Source: Desulfatirhabdium butyrativorans
Lineage (GTDB): Bacteria; Desulfobacterota; Desulfobacteria; Desulfobacterales; DYRK01
Reading direction: 5' to 3'
Length of the DNA: 10,055 nucleotides
Assembly: GCA_020718785.1 (NCBI GenBank)
Contig: DYRK01000041.1
Coordinates: 7,434-17,488 of the forward strand
Shown: one piece after another, positions 1 to 7,600 of the stretch
How the letters are laid out: each line of letters begins with the position of its first letter
How positions within the stretch are numbered: the first letter of the stretch is position 1
Made by a program: the position numbers and the translations under genes
Notes under the pieces: model-generated
The model's input: only the letters and a program-made list of their open reading frames with translations
What the model was told of the DNA's origin: nothing
Databases searched by the model: none

Positions 1-12
1 TACTTTAAGCAT
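1..12 (-). CDS. 5' end of an unidentified gene (first four codons, leaves window)
   Basis: On the minus strand an ATG at 12-10 begins a frame reading Met-Leu-Lys-Val before the window ends. It is preceded by a perfect AGGAGG (minus strand, 26-21) with an 8-base spacer, which is why I accept so short a fragment as a genuine gene start. It lies 74 bases downstream of the racemase stop on the same strand, so the two could form an operon. Four residues give no indication of function. Confidence 0.6.
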
Positions 13-20
13 AATTCTTT

Positions 21-26
21 CCTCCT
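21..26 (-). promoter_or_regulatory. Ribosome binding site of the left-edge gene
   Basis: Plus-strand cctcct reads AGGAGG on the minus strand, a full Shine-Dalgarno match 8 bases before the ATG at 12-10. It is the main evidence that a gene starts here. Confidence 0.7.
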
Positions 27-41
27 GATTTGATTCAATTC

Positions 42-47
42 ATTATA
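42..47 (-). promoter_or_regulatory. Possible -10 element for the left-edge gene
   Basis: The minus strand reads TATAAT here, a perfect -10 hexamer about 30 bases before the start codon at 12. No recognisable -35 lies 16-18 bases upstream; the sequence there overlaps the GC-rich inverted repeat at 68-86. It could give the left-edge gene its own start, or be chance in an AT-rich gap. Confidence 0.25.
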
Positions 48-67
48 AATTAGGTGATTCGTAGCAG

Positions 68-86
68 AGCGGGTTTCAAACCCGCT
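68..86 (-). terminator. Perfect inverted repeat abutting the racemase stop codon
   Basis: The arms AGCGGGTTT (68-76) and AAACCCGCT (78-86) are perfectly complementary around one central base, giving a short GC-rich hairpin immediately after the TAA of the racemase gene (stop at 89-87). On the minus strand it is not followed by a T-run, so it is a weak intrinsic terminator at best. It may instead be a 3'-end stabilising hairpin or an intercistronic attenuator before the next gene. Confidence 0.5.
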
Positions 87-785
87 TTACAATTCCAGTA
101 ACGCGTACTCAACCGCGGCTTCGGCATGAATTACCGTGGTGTCGAAAAGCGGAACCCGGGCATCTTTGTCTCTCACAAGCAGACCGATTTCCGTGCATCC
201 GAGAATAATTCCCTCCGCGCCGTTTTCGGCAAGGCGATCCATGATCCGAATGTAGTGTTCTTTTGAAGTCTGTTTTATTTCGCCGGCACACAGTTCTTCA
301 AAAATCACACGATGAACAAGCTCCCTTTCGGCTCTGTCCGGAATCAGCACCTGCAATCCGTATTTGTCGGTCAGCCTGCCTTTGTAAAAAGATTCTTCCA
401 TCGTAAACAGAGTTCCAAGCAGCCCGACTTTACGGATGCCGGCAGGCTTTATCTTTTCCGCGGCAGCATCTGCAATATGCAGGAGCGGGATGCCGATATT
501 TTTCTGTACTGCATCTGCCATTTTGTGCATAGTGTTCGTGCAGATCAGGATAAAATCCGCACCGCCCTTTTCCAGATTTTTAGCCGCGGCAATCATCAGG
601 GCAGTCAGTTCTTCCCATTTTCCCTGACGCTGAAGGGTTTCGATTTCATCAAAATCAACGGAATACATCAGGCTTTTCGCGGAGTGAAGCCCGCCGAGCC
701 TGTCCCTGACCCTTTCATTGATGATGCGGTAATATTTGACTGAGGACTCCCAACTCATGCCGCCGATCAAACCGATTGTTTTCAT
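87..785 (-). CDS. Aspartate/glutamate racemase family protein
   Basis: This 232-residue protein belongs to the cofactor-independent Asp/Glu racemase family (RacX/YgeA type), cytosolic enzymes that interconvert L- and D-amino acids by a two-cysteine proton transfer. The N-terminus has the family motif GLIGGMSWES (residues 5-14). The first catalytic cysteine is Cys82 in ICTNTMHK (81-88) and the second is Cys197 in ILGCTEIG (194-201), so the two pseudo-symmetric halves are both intact. The length matches the usual 225-240 residues. The ATG at 785-783 is supported by AGGAGA (minus strand, 796-791) 5 bases upstream and by the motif starting right at residue 3. The frame ends in TAA, followed by an inverted repeat and then another same-strand gene. 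Family members use aspartate, glutamate or a broader set of amino acids; the sequence does not decide which. It is divergent from, and probably unrelated to, the giant gene. Confidence 0.93.
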   Translation of the reverse strand: MKTIGLIGGMSWESSVKYYRIINERVRDRLGGLHSAKSLMYSVDFDEIETLQRQGKWEELTALMIAAAKNLEKGGADFILICTNTMHKMADAVQKNIGIPLLHIADAAAEKIKPAGIRKVGLLGTLFTMEESFYKGRLTDKYGLQVLIPDRAERELVHRVIFEELCAGEIKQTSKEHYIRIMDRLAENGAEGIILGCTEIGLLVRDKDARVPLFDTTVIHAEAAVEYALLEL

Positions 786-790
786 TGTAT

Positions 791-796
791 TCTCCT
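791..796 (-). promoter_or_regulatory. Ribosome binding site of the racemase gene
   Basis: Plus-strand tctcct reads AGGAGA on the minus strand, 5 bases before the ATG at 785-783. It fixes the start at this ATG rather than at a later in-frame Met such as residue 10. Confidence 0.7.
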
Positions 797-852
797 ATTT
801 TTCCATCGCCGACGATTTCATCCTGATCTGCCGAATATCATTCATAAATGAG

Positions 853-881
853 AGGATACTGAAATCGGACGATAATTGCAA
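853..881 (-). promoter_or_regulatory. Candidate promoter of the racemase gene
   Basis: On the minus strand TTGCAA (881-876) and TATCCT (858-853) are separated by exactly 17 bases. Each matches four of six sigma-70 consensus positions. Transcription would begin near 846, giving a leader of about 60 bases. This is the best-spaced pair I found upstream of the gene, but the hexamers are only moderate. Confidence 0.3.
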
Positions 882-975
882 CAAAAGAATTGCGGAGAAA
901 CCGACCGGCATTAAAAAGCGTGGAGATTTCATAAGGAGAACAGGTGCTGAGTGCCACAAAAAAATATTGACATGA

Positions 976-1164
976 TTAAAATCCCGGTACATAGGCTTTA
1001 CTGGTGTAAATTTCACCTCCGTGCAGCAGAGGAGTGATTTCGCGGAACACATTCAGATCATGATCTTTTGCCGGTGTCCTCCTTGCATACACAGGAAGCG
1101 GAAGAGTTCCGTCACGTCCGAGTGCAAGGATATGTATTTTTACACCGTAGTAATAAGTACCCAG
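976..1164 (-). pseudogene. Transposase remnant (DDE family, IS982/IS4-like), truncated at both ends
   Basis: A minus-strand segment of 62 codons, open between TGA (1167-1165) and TAA (978-976), reads as the central part of a DDE transposase. It contains YYYGVKIHIL, then a Gly-Thr-Leu-Pro-Leu-Pro stretch (GTLPLP), then TPAKDHDL, then EIYTSKAY. These match in order the family pattern 'YYYGVKLH - GTLPLPEYIG - TPASEHDL - DKAY' that I recall from IS982/IS4-like transposases. The piece is far shorter than a working transposase of about 250-300 residues. It has no start codon and no C-terminal domain, and the Asp expected before KAY is Ser. Homology begins at the tyrosine run, just where the palindromic element at 1154-1246 ends. 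I infer a dead insertion-sequence relic. The exact IS family is uncertain. Confidence 0.7.
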
Positions 1165-1246
1165 TCAAAAATTCTCCGGAGTGCGAAAACAGAGCGGAGC
1201 GGTTTTTCGCATTTTTTCTACCGAAAAATTTATGCTCAGGTACTTA
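1154..1246. mobile_element. Palindromic 93-bp MITE-like element
   Basis: The segment starts with TAAGTACC (1154-1161) and ends with its exact complement GGTACTTA (1239-1246). The inverted symmetry continues imperfectly inward, about 19 of 26 positions including the ends. A second inner pair, TGCGAAAAC (1182-1190) and GTTTTTCGCA (1202-1211), differs by one base in the A/T run and encloses an 11-base loop. The whole can fold as one long interrupted hairpin. Size, terminal inverted repeats and lack of coding capacity fit a miniature inverted-repeat element. I see no clear target-site duplication, so this remains a candidate. It touches the point where recognisable transposase homology stops. Confidence 0.45.
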
Positions 1247-1348
1247 CATGCCTTTGGAAGAACAGTATCCTTTGATCAGAAGCAAACATCTTCCGAAAAT
1301 TCTGACAATTCTCCGCGGTTTCAAAACAACAATTCAGAAAAAAGTTCT

Positions 1349-1377
1349 TTGACTTCTGTTTCCCTTTCCATTATATT
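1349..1377 (+). promoter_or_regulatory. Probable sigma-70-type promoter of the giant gene
   Basis: TTGACT (1349-1354) and TATATT (1372-1377) are separated by exactly 17 bases. Each matches five of six consensus positions, the best plus-strand promoter-like pair in the intergenic region. Transcription would start near 1384 and give a leader of about 175 nt before ATG 1560. Confidence 0.6.
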
Positions 1378-1407
1378 CCTGCAAATTGTCTGATAACCCG
1401 ATTCAAG

Positions 1408-1444
1408 CCGTCAACAATATTTCAAACAAAATATTTGCAGACGG
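1408..1444 (+). promoter_or_regulatory. Leader inverted repeat 1
   Basis: CCGTC (1408-1412) with AATATTT (1416-1422) can pair with AAATATT (1429-1435) and GACGG (1440-1444), forming an interrupted stem in the predicted leader RNA. The 3' arm CAGAC (1438-1442) is also complementary to GTCTG at 1388-1392, so two mutually exclusive folds are possible. No T-run follows, so it is not a standard terminator. Confidence 0.35.
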
Positions 1445-1448
1445 TTTA

Positions 1449-1476
1449 TATCTGAAAAATCAAATAGTTTCAGATA
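1449..1476 (+). promoter_or_regulatory. Leader inverted repeat 2, perfect 9-bp arms
   Basis: TATCTGAAA (1449-1457) and TTTCAGATA (1468-1476) are exact complements around a 10-base AT-rich loop. This could be an RNA hairpin in the leader or a dyad operator bound by a dimeric regulator. The TATCTGA core recurs nearby at 1517-1523 with a related copy at 1507-1513, which favours a repeated recognition motif, though the sequence alone does not decide. Confidence 0.4.
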
Positions 1477-1489
1477 AAACACACACTAT

Positions 1490-1543
1490 CCGAAATCAGG
1501 CGGCTCATCTGAGATTATCTGAGGTGATCCGAACTGATTTCCG
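1490..1543 (+). promoter_or_regulatory. Nested inverted repeats directly before the ribosome binding site
   Basis: The outer arms CCGAAATCAG (1490-1499) and CTGATTTCCG (1534-1543) pair with one mismatch. Inside them, 1506-1526 is an almost complete palindrome centred on the TT at 1515-1516. The 3' end of the outer stem stops one base before the Shine-Dalgarno sequence (1545-1550). Folding could therefore influence access to the ribosome site of the giant gene. This is inferred from base pairing only. Confidence 0.4.
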
Positions 1544-1544
1544 A

Positions 1545-1550
1545 AAGGAA
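1545..1550 (+). promoter_or_regulatory. Ribosome binding site of the giant gene
   Basis: AAGGAA lies 9 bases before ATG 1560. It is a moderate Shine-Dalgarno match and supports that ATG over the upstream in-frame GTG at 1524, which would add twelve residues ahead of an already well-formed signal peptide. Confidence 0.6.
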
Positions 1551-1559
1551 ACCGAGACC

Positions 1560-1658
1560 ATGAAAATCACCTTGAACAGCATTAAATCTTTTTGGAAAAC
1601 AGCATATTATGCAATAGTGCTGTGTTGTATCCTGTTCGCGGGCGCAGATGTCTGCGCG
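1560..1658 (+). other. Signal peptide coding region of the giant protein
   Basis: The first 33 codons encode Lys at residues 2, 9 and 13, a hydrophobic stretch from Ala15 to Ala29 with two adjacent Cys (22-23), and a small-residue end VCA (31-33) before LTPAQ. This fits signal peptidase I cleavage after Ala33; cleavage after Ala29 is an alternative. There is no convincing lipobox. Confidence 0.8.
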
Positions 1659-4600
1659 CTGACGCCGGCTCAGCCTCTGGTTACGACGGACAGCGGCAAA
1701 GATTTTACAAGCTCCGAATCCTCGGTGAAATTGGAAGGAACTGCCGAGGGGCTGATAGCCGCTGTTTATGTCAACAGCAGCAAAAACGGCGTGACTTTCT
1801 CGCCCAGCATATCCGGCGGGACATCCTTATGGTCTTATACCGGAACCTTGCAGCCGGGCGCAAACGCATTCAGAATTGTTGCCGAAGATCTGACCGGACA
1901 AAAAAGTGCCGAAACCCTTATCACTGTTACTTACGAACCGCCTGTTCCCCTTAATCCGCCTGTTGTCACGACAAACGGAGGACAGAATTTCACGACTGCC
2001 GAAGCCTCGGTAAAATTGGACGGAACCTGCACGGCAGTTGCCGCGATTTACGTCAACGGATCCGAAGACGGCGTGTCATATACCGCGGGTCAGACTGCGT
2101 GGTCGTATTCCGGAACTTTGCAGCCGGGTGCAAACGCATTCAAAATTGTTGCCGAAGATTCCGCGGGAAAAAAGAGCGCGGAAACCTTGATTACCGTGAC
2201 TTACGAACCGCCTGTTCCCCTTAATCCGCCTGTTGTCACGACAAACGGGGGACAGAATTTCACGACTGCCGAAGCCTCGGTAAAATTGGACGGAACCTGC
2301 ACGGCAGTTGCCGCGATTTACGTCAACGGATCCGAAGACGGCGTGTCATATACCGCGGGTCAGACTGCGTGGTCGTATTCCGGAACTTTGCAGCCGGGTG
2401 CAAACGCATTCAAAATTGTTGCCGAAGATTCCGCGGGGAAAAAAAGTGCGGAAACCTCGATTACCGTAACTTACGAACCGCCTGTTCCCCTTAATCCGCC
2501 TGTTGTCACGACAAACGGAGGACAGAATTTCACGACTGCCGAAGCCTCGGTAAAATTGGACGGAACCTGCACGGCAGTTGCCGCGATTTACGTCAACGGA
2601 TCCGAAGACGGCGTGTCATATACCGCGGGTCAGACTGCGTGGTCGTATTCCGGAACTTTGCAGCCGGGTGCAAACGCATTCAAAATTGTTGCCGAAGATT
2701 CCGCGGGAAAGAAAAGTGCCGAAACCCTGATTACTGTTACTTATCAGCCTCCGGACACAGAACCCCCGGTTTCAGGCGCTATCGCTGTGCCGGCTTACGG
2801 AAACAGTGATATTAGCATCACATGGACTGCTTCGGATAACCAATCCGGAGTTGCTGCTGTGGAACTCTGGTATAAAAAAGGAGATTCCGGAACTTGGGCA
2901 AACACCGGAATTCCGGCTCAGACCGGGACCGGCGGCAGTTTTACTTATAAGCCTGTAAGCGGAGATACCTATTATTTTGCGACTCGTTCAAAGGATAATG
3001 CCGGAAACAGCGAAGCTGTTCCATCGGGAAGCGGAGACACTGCCACGGTCTTTGACACGCTTCCCCCTGATTCGCCGCTGATTGACAAAGATTACAAGGA
3101 ATCAGACCCTGTCACATTAAGCGGAACCTGCGCCGCGGATACGGTTGAAATCCGAGTCAATAATGCAACTGCCGGTGTGACTTATACGCCCGGTCAGACT
3201 GCATGGTCTTATACCGGATCAGTACAGCCCGGCGATAATTTATTCAATGTTACGGCTTTAGATGTAGCGGGCAACACCAGTTTGCCGAATTCCGTTACTG
3301 TGAGCTATCAACTGCCTGAAACAGATACTGCTCCGCCGGAATCTGTTGCTGCTGCTCCGGCATCCGCAAACGGACCTGTTTCTATTAATTGGACTGCATC
3401 GGACAGCCATTCCGGAGTGGCTTCTACCAGACTTCTGTATAAAAAAGAAGGCGGAAAATATGAAAACACAGGACTTCAGGCTCAGGAAGGCACAGCCGGA
3501 ACCTTTGTTTATACTCCGGCGCAGGGAGACGGAACCTATTATTTTGCCACCCGTTCCACAGACAATGCCGGGAATGCGGAAGCAATGCCCGCAGGCGATG
3601 GAGACAGCCATACGGTCGTTGACACGACACCGCCGGCTGCGCCGGTTATTACTGCAAATTCCGGAAATAATTACTCTGCTGCGGAGTCTTCCCTTACGCT
3701 TACCGGAACCTGTGCGGCAGATTCGGTTGAAATTCAGATTAACAGTAATTCTACAGGTGTTGCTTATACAGCAGGACAGACGGACTGGACTTATACCGGC
3801 ACATTGCAGCAAGGCGCGAATGTCTTTACAGTTGTTGCCAAAGATGCTGCCGGAAATGTGAGTCTGTCTGCCTCCATAACTATTACTTATGAACCGCCGC
3901 AGCCCCAATCTGTTTCTATTGCAGTGGAGTGGGAACCGGTAACGGTTGCTGAACTCGATCATTATGTGGTGTATTGGGGAACAGCTTCGAGGGCTTATAC
4001 CTCTGAAAGCGGGACTATTGCCAAGACTGCTTCATCCTATTCGGTAAACAATCTCATAGAAGACCAAATTTATTATTTGGCAGTCAAGGCATTTTATACT
4101 GACGGAAGTTCCAGCGAATATTCCAATGAAGCCGCTATTCCGGCAATTACTTTTCCGAAAGAGGGATTTCATATCGAGGGAACAGATGCAGGTAATTACA
4201 AGCTTACGGGAACTGCCGCGGAATTATCTCAGGTGGATATTTTCTCAGGGGAGATATTGCTGGGAACTGCGACTGCAAACGGTTATCAGCAGGGCGCAAC
4301 ATGGTCAAAAACAGTTGACTTTACTCCTCTCAGCGGCGGAGCCTTGTCTCTGACAGCCAAATCCACCGGAGCCGCATCAAAGGCAGTTACAGGAAATTAT
4401 GAACCGGCAACTGCGGACATTACTCCGCCCGAGTCAAAAGCCAGCGCGCCGGCTTACGGCAAAGGAGTCCTGAGCATTCAATGGACTGCTTCGGACAGCG
4501 GAGGAGTCGTGGCTTCTACCGAACTTTGGTACAAGAAAGGAACTGATGGGAAATGGGCAAATACCGGGCTTTCTGCACAGGAAGGCATGAGCGGAACCTT

Positions 4601-7600
4601 TGCCTATACTCCCGGAGAAAAAGACGGAACTTATTATTTTGCCGCCCGTTCCACTGATAATGCCGGAAATATCGAAGCCGAACCTTCGGGCAGCGGCGAC
4701 AGTTCTACGGTTTATGATACGACGCCGCCCATTGCTCCGGTGATTACGAGCAATTCAGGCAGAGATTATTCTACCGGGGACAGTTCTGCTGCACTGACCG
4801 GAACCTGTTCTGCGGATACGGTTGCCGTTTATATCAACGGCTCCGCGGACGGTGTGAGTTATACGCCCGGTCAGACTTCATGGAGTTATACTGCGGACTT
4901 GGTTCCCAAAGAGAACAGTTTCAAGGTCTCTGCTCAGGATGCCGCGGGCAATATCAGTGCCGAAAATGTGATCCGTGTCTATTATGAGGAAACTCCGACT
5001 CAGGTTTCGATTACTCTCTCGTGGGATCCGGTCAACGATCCGAATTTCGATCATTATATGCTGTACTGGGGAACACAGACGCGGGCATATCCGTTTAACA
5101 GCGACGATAATCCCGAAGAAGTAGTAAGACTCGGAGCCACGTCTTACACTGTTAAATATCTTTTGAACAGGACGGTTTACTACTTCGCAGTCCGCGCTGT
5201 CTATACAGACGGTCAGATCAGCGGCTTTTCCAATGAAGCCGCTATTCCTGCCATAAGCAATCCGCAGAACGGTTTTTATGCAGATGAAAATACCTCTGCT
5301 GCCTTTCCGGTTTCAGGGACATCAGCCGAATATGCGGATGTAGAATTCTTTGCCGGAGACACGCTCGTAGGCAAGGCCAAAGCCTCCGGAGCCGCAGCCG
5401 GTTCAAAATGGTCAGGTACAGCGGACTTCTCATCCATACCTTTAGGAACGGTTACGCTCAGGGCAAAATCAACCGGAGCCGAATCCGAGCAGATCGTCGG
5501 AACTTACGATACCGCATCATTCGATGATATTCCGCCCGAATCTCAGGCTGTCGCACCGGAAACCGCAAGCGGATATATTCCCGTGACTTGGACTGCCTCG
5601 GATAACCGCTCTGTGGCTGCTGTGGAACTTTGGTATAAAAAAGAGACAGCCGGCAGGGTAGTATCTGTCTGGACAGACACGGGACTTCCTGCACAGCCGG
5701 GAACCGAGGGAACTTTTATTTATACTCCGTCGGAAGGAGACGGCACCTACTATTTCGCTACCCTTGCCGAAGATGCTGCGGGGAATGAGGAATCTCTGCC
5801 TGAAGAAAACGGCTATGTCCTGACAGTTTATGACACCGAGTCACCGGATTCGCCTGTTATCGCCGATGACTACAGCGTCAGCGACAATAGCGTCACTTTG
5901 AGCGGAACCTGTTCCGCAGACGCACTTGCGGTTTACGTCAACGGCTCTGCTATAGGCGTCAGCTATATTCCCGGCGAAACATCATGGACTTATAGCGGTA
6001 CTTTGCAGGAAGGTAGTAATACGTTTGCGGTTACGGCAAAAGACAAAGCCGGGAATATCAGTTCGGAAACATCTGTGCAGATTCCGTATCAATCCGCGCC
6101 GGACACGGTTCCGCCGGATTCGACCGCGACTGCCCCGCGTTACGGCAATGCCGCGCTGAACATAGCATGGACAGCATCGGATGACCGATCCGGAGTGTCT
6201 TCAACAAAACTTTTGTATAAAAAAGACGCCGGTGTGTGGACCAATACCGGGCTTTCAGGACAGTCCGGCACAGCCGGAACCTTTGTCTATACCCCGGCAG
6301 ACGGAGACGGGATTTATTATTTTGCCACCCGTTCTACGGATAAAGCCGGAAATGCCGAGGCTTCTCCCAAAGGACAAGGCGACAGTCAGACCGCATTTGA
6401 TACGGTTCCGCCGGATGCTCCGGTAATTGTCAGCCCTGTCAACGGACATTGGACAGATGACTACGAGATCATTCTGACCGGAACCTGTCCGGCAGATACG
6501 GCTGAAATTTACGTCAGCGGGTCTGCGGACGGAGTGACTTATATACCCGGTGAAACCTCATGGCATTATATCGGTATCCTGCTGGCAGGAGACAATGTCA
6601 TCGAAGTCATAGCCAAAGATGCGGCAGGAAATGCAAGTCCCGAAACTTCGGTAAATGTGTATTTCGATCCGCCGCCGGATACGGATCCGCCTATGTCGGA
6701 AGTCACATCTCTGACTTATAAAAACGGCAGTTTTGCTGCCGAATGGGCAGCTTCGGATTATATTGCCGGTGTCGCTTCGACAACACTATGGTATAAAAAA
6801 GGAAGTGATGGAATTTGGGCAGATACCGGTCTTTCGGCTATGAAGGGGACAAAGGGAATCTTTGTCTATAAACCCGACAGCGATGAAAATGGCGTGATGT
6901 ATTACTTCGCCACCCGTTCCCAGGATAACCGGAGAAACCTTGAAGCCGAGCCTTTGGGAGACGGCGATGCAGCTATGTTTTATGATACTGTTGCCCCGGC
7001 TGCTCCGACCATTACTACCAACGCGGGCAGGGATTACAGCACTACGGATTATCGCCTCACATTGAAAGGCATATCCCCCTCGGATGCAGCAGTAATTTAT
7101 GTCAACGGTTCGATCAAGGGAGTAAGCTATACTGAGGGAGCTGCTTCATGGACCTATACCGGAACATTGGTATCCGGCGGAAACCGCTTTGACGTGACCG
7201 CAGGTGACAAAGGCGGCAATATCAGTTCGGCTGCTTCTGTTCGGATTGACTATGATTCGCCTCAGCAGGATATAACGCCTCCGAGTTCAAGTGCCTCGGT
7301 TTCGGATAACTCTGTCGCGGCAATCCTGATTTCATGGACTGCATATGACTATGAATCGGGTATTGCTTCTACCAGGCTCTGGTATAAAAAAGAAGGAAGC
7401 GGACTCTGGGCAGACACGGGTTTGGAAGCTCAATCCGGTGTCAGCGGCGAATTTGCTTATACTCCGAAAGAAGGAGGGGGCATCTATTACTTTGCCGCAC
7501 AATCCACGGACAATGCCGGAAATACCGAAGCCGCGCCTGCAGGCAACGGTGACGACAGCACTGCTTATGACGAGACGCCGCCGGATCCGCCGATAAGCGG

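Larger units (their letters stand above)
786..1559. other. Divergent intergenic region with a mobile-element remnant and regulatory leader
   Basis: This stretch of nearly 800 bases separates two divergently transcribed genes. The left third (786-975) holds the racemase ribosome site and a moderate minus-strand promoter candidate, and otherwise nothing I can support. The middle (976-1246) contains a decayed transposase fragment and an overlapping palindromic element. The right third (1349-1559) holds the promoter, structured leader and ribosome site of the giant gene. Several open frames of 60-95 codons cross the region on both strands, but none has both a ribosome site and a recognisable product. 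Confidence 0.7.

Noticed and set aside
312..743. Plus-strand open frame of 143 codons within the racemase gene
   Set aside because: It is antisense to a gene whose catalytic motifs are intact; the product has no recognisable features.
967..972. A perfect TTGACA on the plus strand suggesting a promoter
   Set aside because: No acceptable -10 hexamer follows at 16-18 bases, and no gene starts downstream before the stronger promoter at 1349-1377.
795..1052. Minus-strand open frame of 85 codons overlapping the racemase upstream region
   Set aside because: It has no ribosome site, no recognisable domain, and unremarkable composition. It overlaps the racemase promoter candidate and the transposase relic in a different frame.
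976..1371. A minus-strand frame from ATG 1371 to TAA 976 interrupted only by three TGA codons, hinting at UGA recoding or selenocysteine
   Set aside because: Only the part after the last TGA resembles a protein family. The upstream part shows no recognisable motif, one TGA lies in the palindromic element, and there is no ribosome site at the ATG. Decay is the simpler explanation.
1021..1393. Three overlapping plus-strand open frames of 70-94 codons
   Set aside because: They run antisense to the transposase relic and through the palindromic element, and none shows a ribosome site or a family motif. The start of the giant gene's promoter lies inside them.
1524..1526. In-frame GTG as an alternative start of the giant gene
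   Set aside because: It lies inside the near-palindrome at 1506-1526 and would add a charged extension ahead of a well-formed signal peptide. ATG 1560 has the better-placed AAGGAA site.
1592..1954. Plus-strand open frame of 120 codons in another frame at the start of the giant gene
   Set aside because: It overlaps the signal peptide and first module, has no ribosome site, and its product lacks any domain.
1932..2741. Possible CRISPR-like or satellite array because of regular 270-bp periodicity
   Set aside because: The periodicity equals 90 codons in an intact frame and each unit is a protein module; there are no short repeats with unique spacers.
3258..3962. Minus-strand open frame of 234 codons, with similar antisense frames at 8322-8771, 9609-10001 and elsewhere
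   Set aside because: They lie opposite the giant gene, and their repetitive Arg/Ser/Cys-rich products mirror the repeated modules on the other strand. Recurrence in equivalent module positions shows they are shadows.
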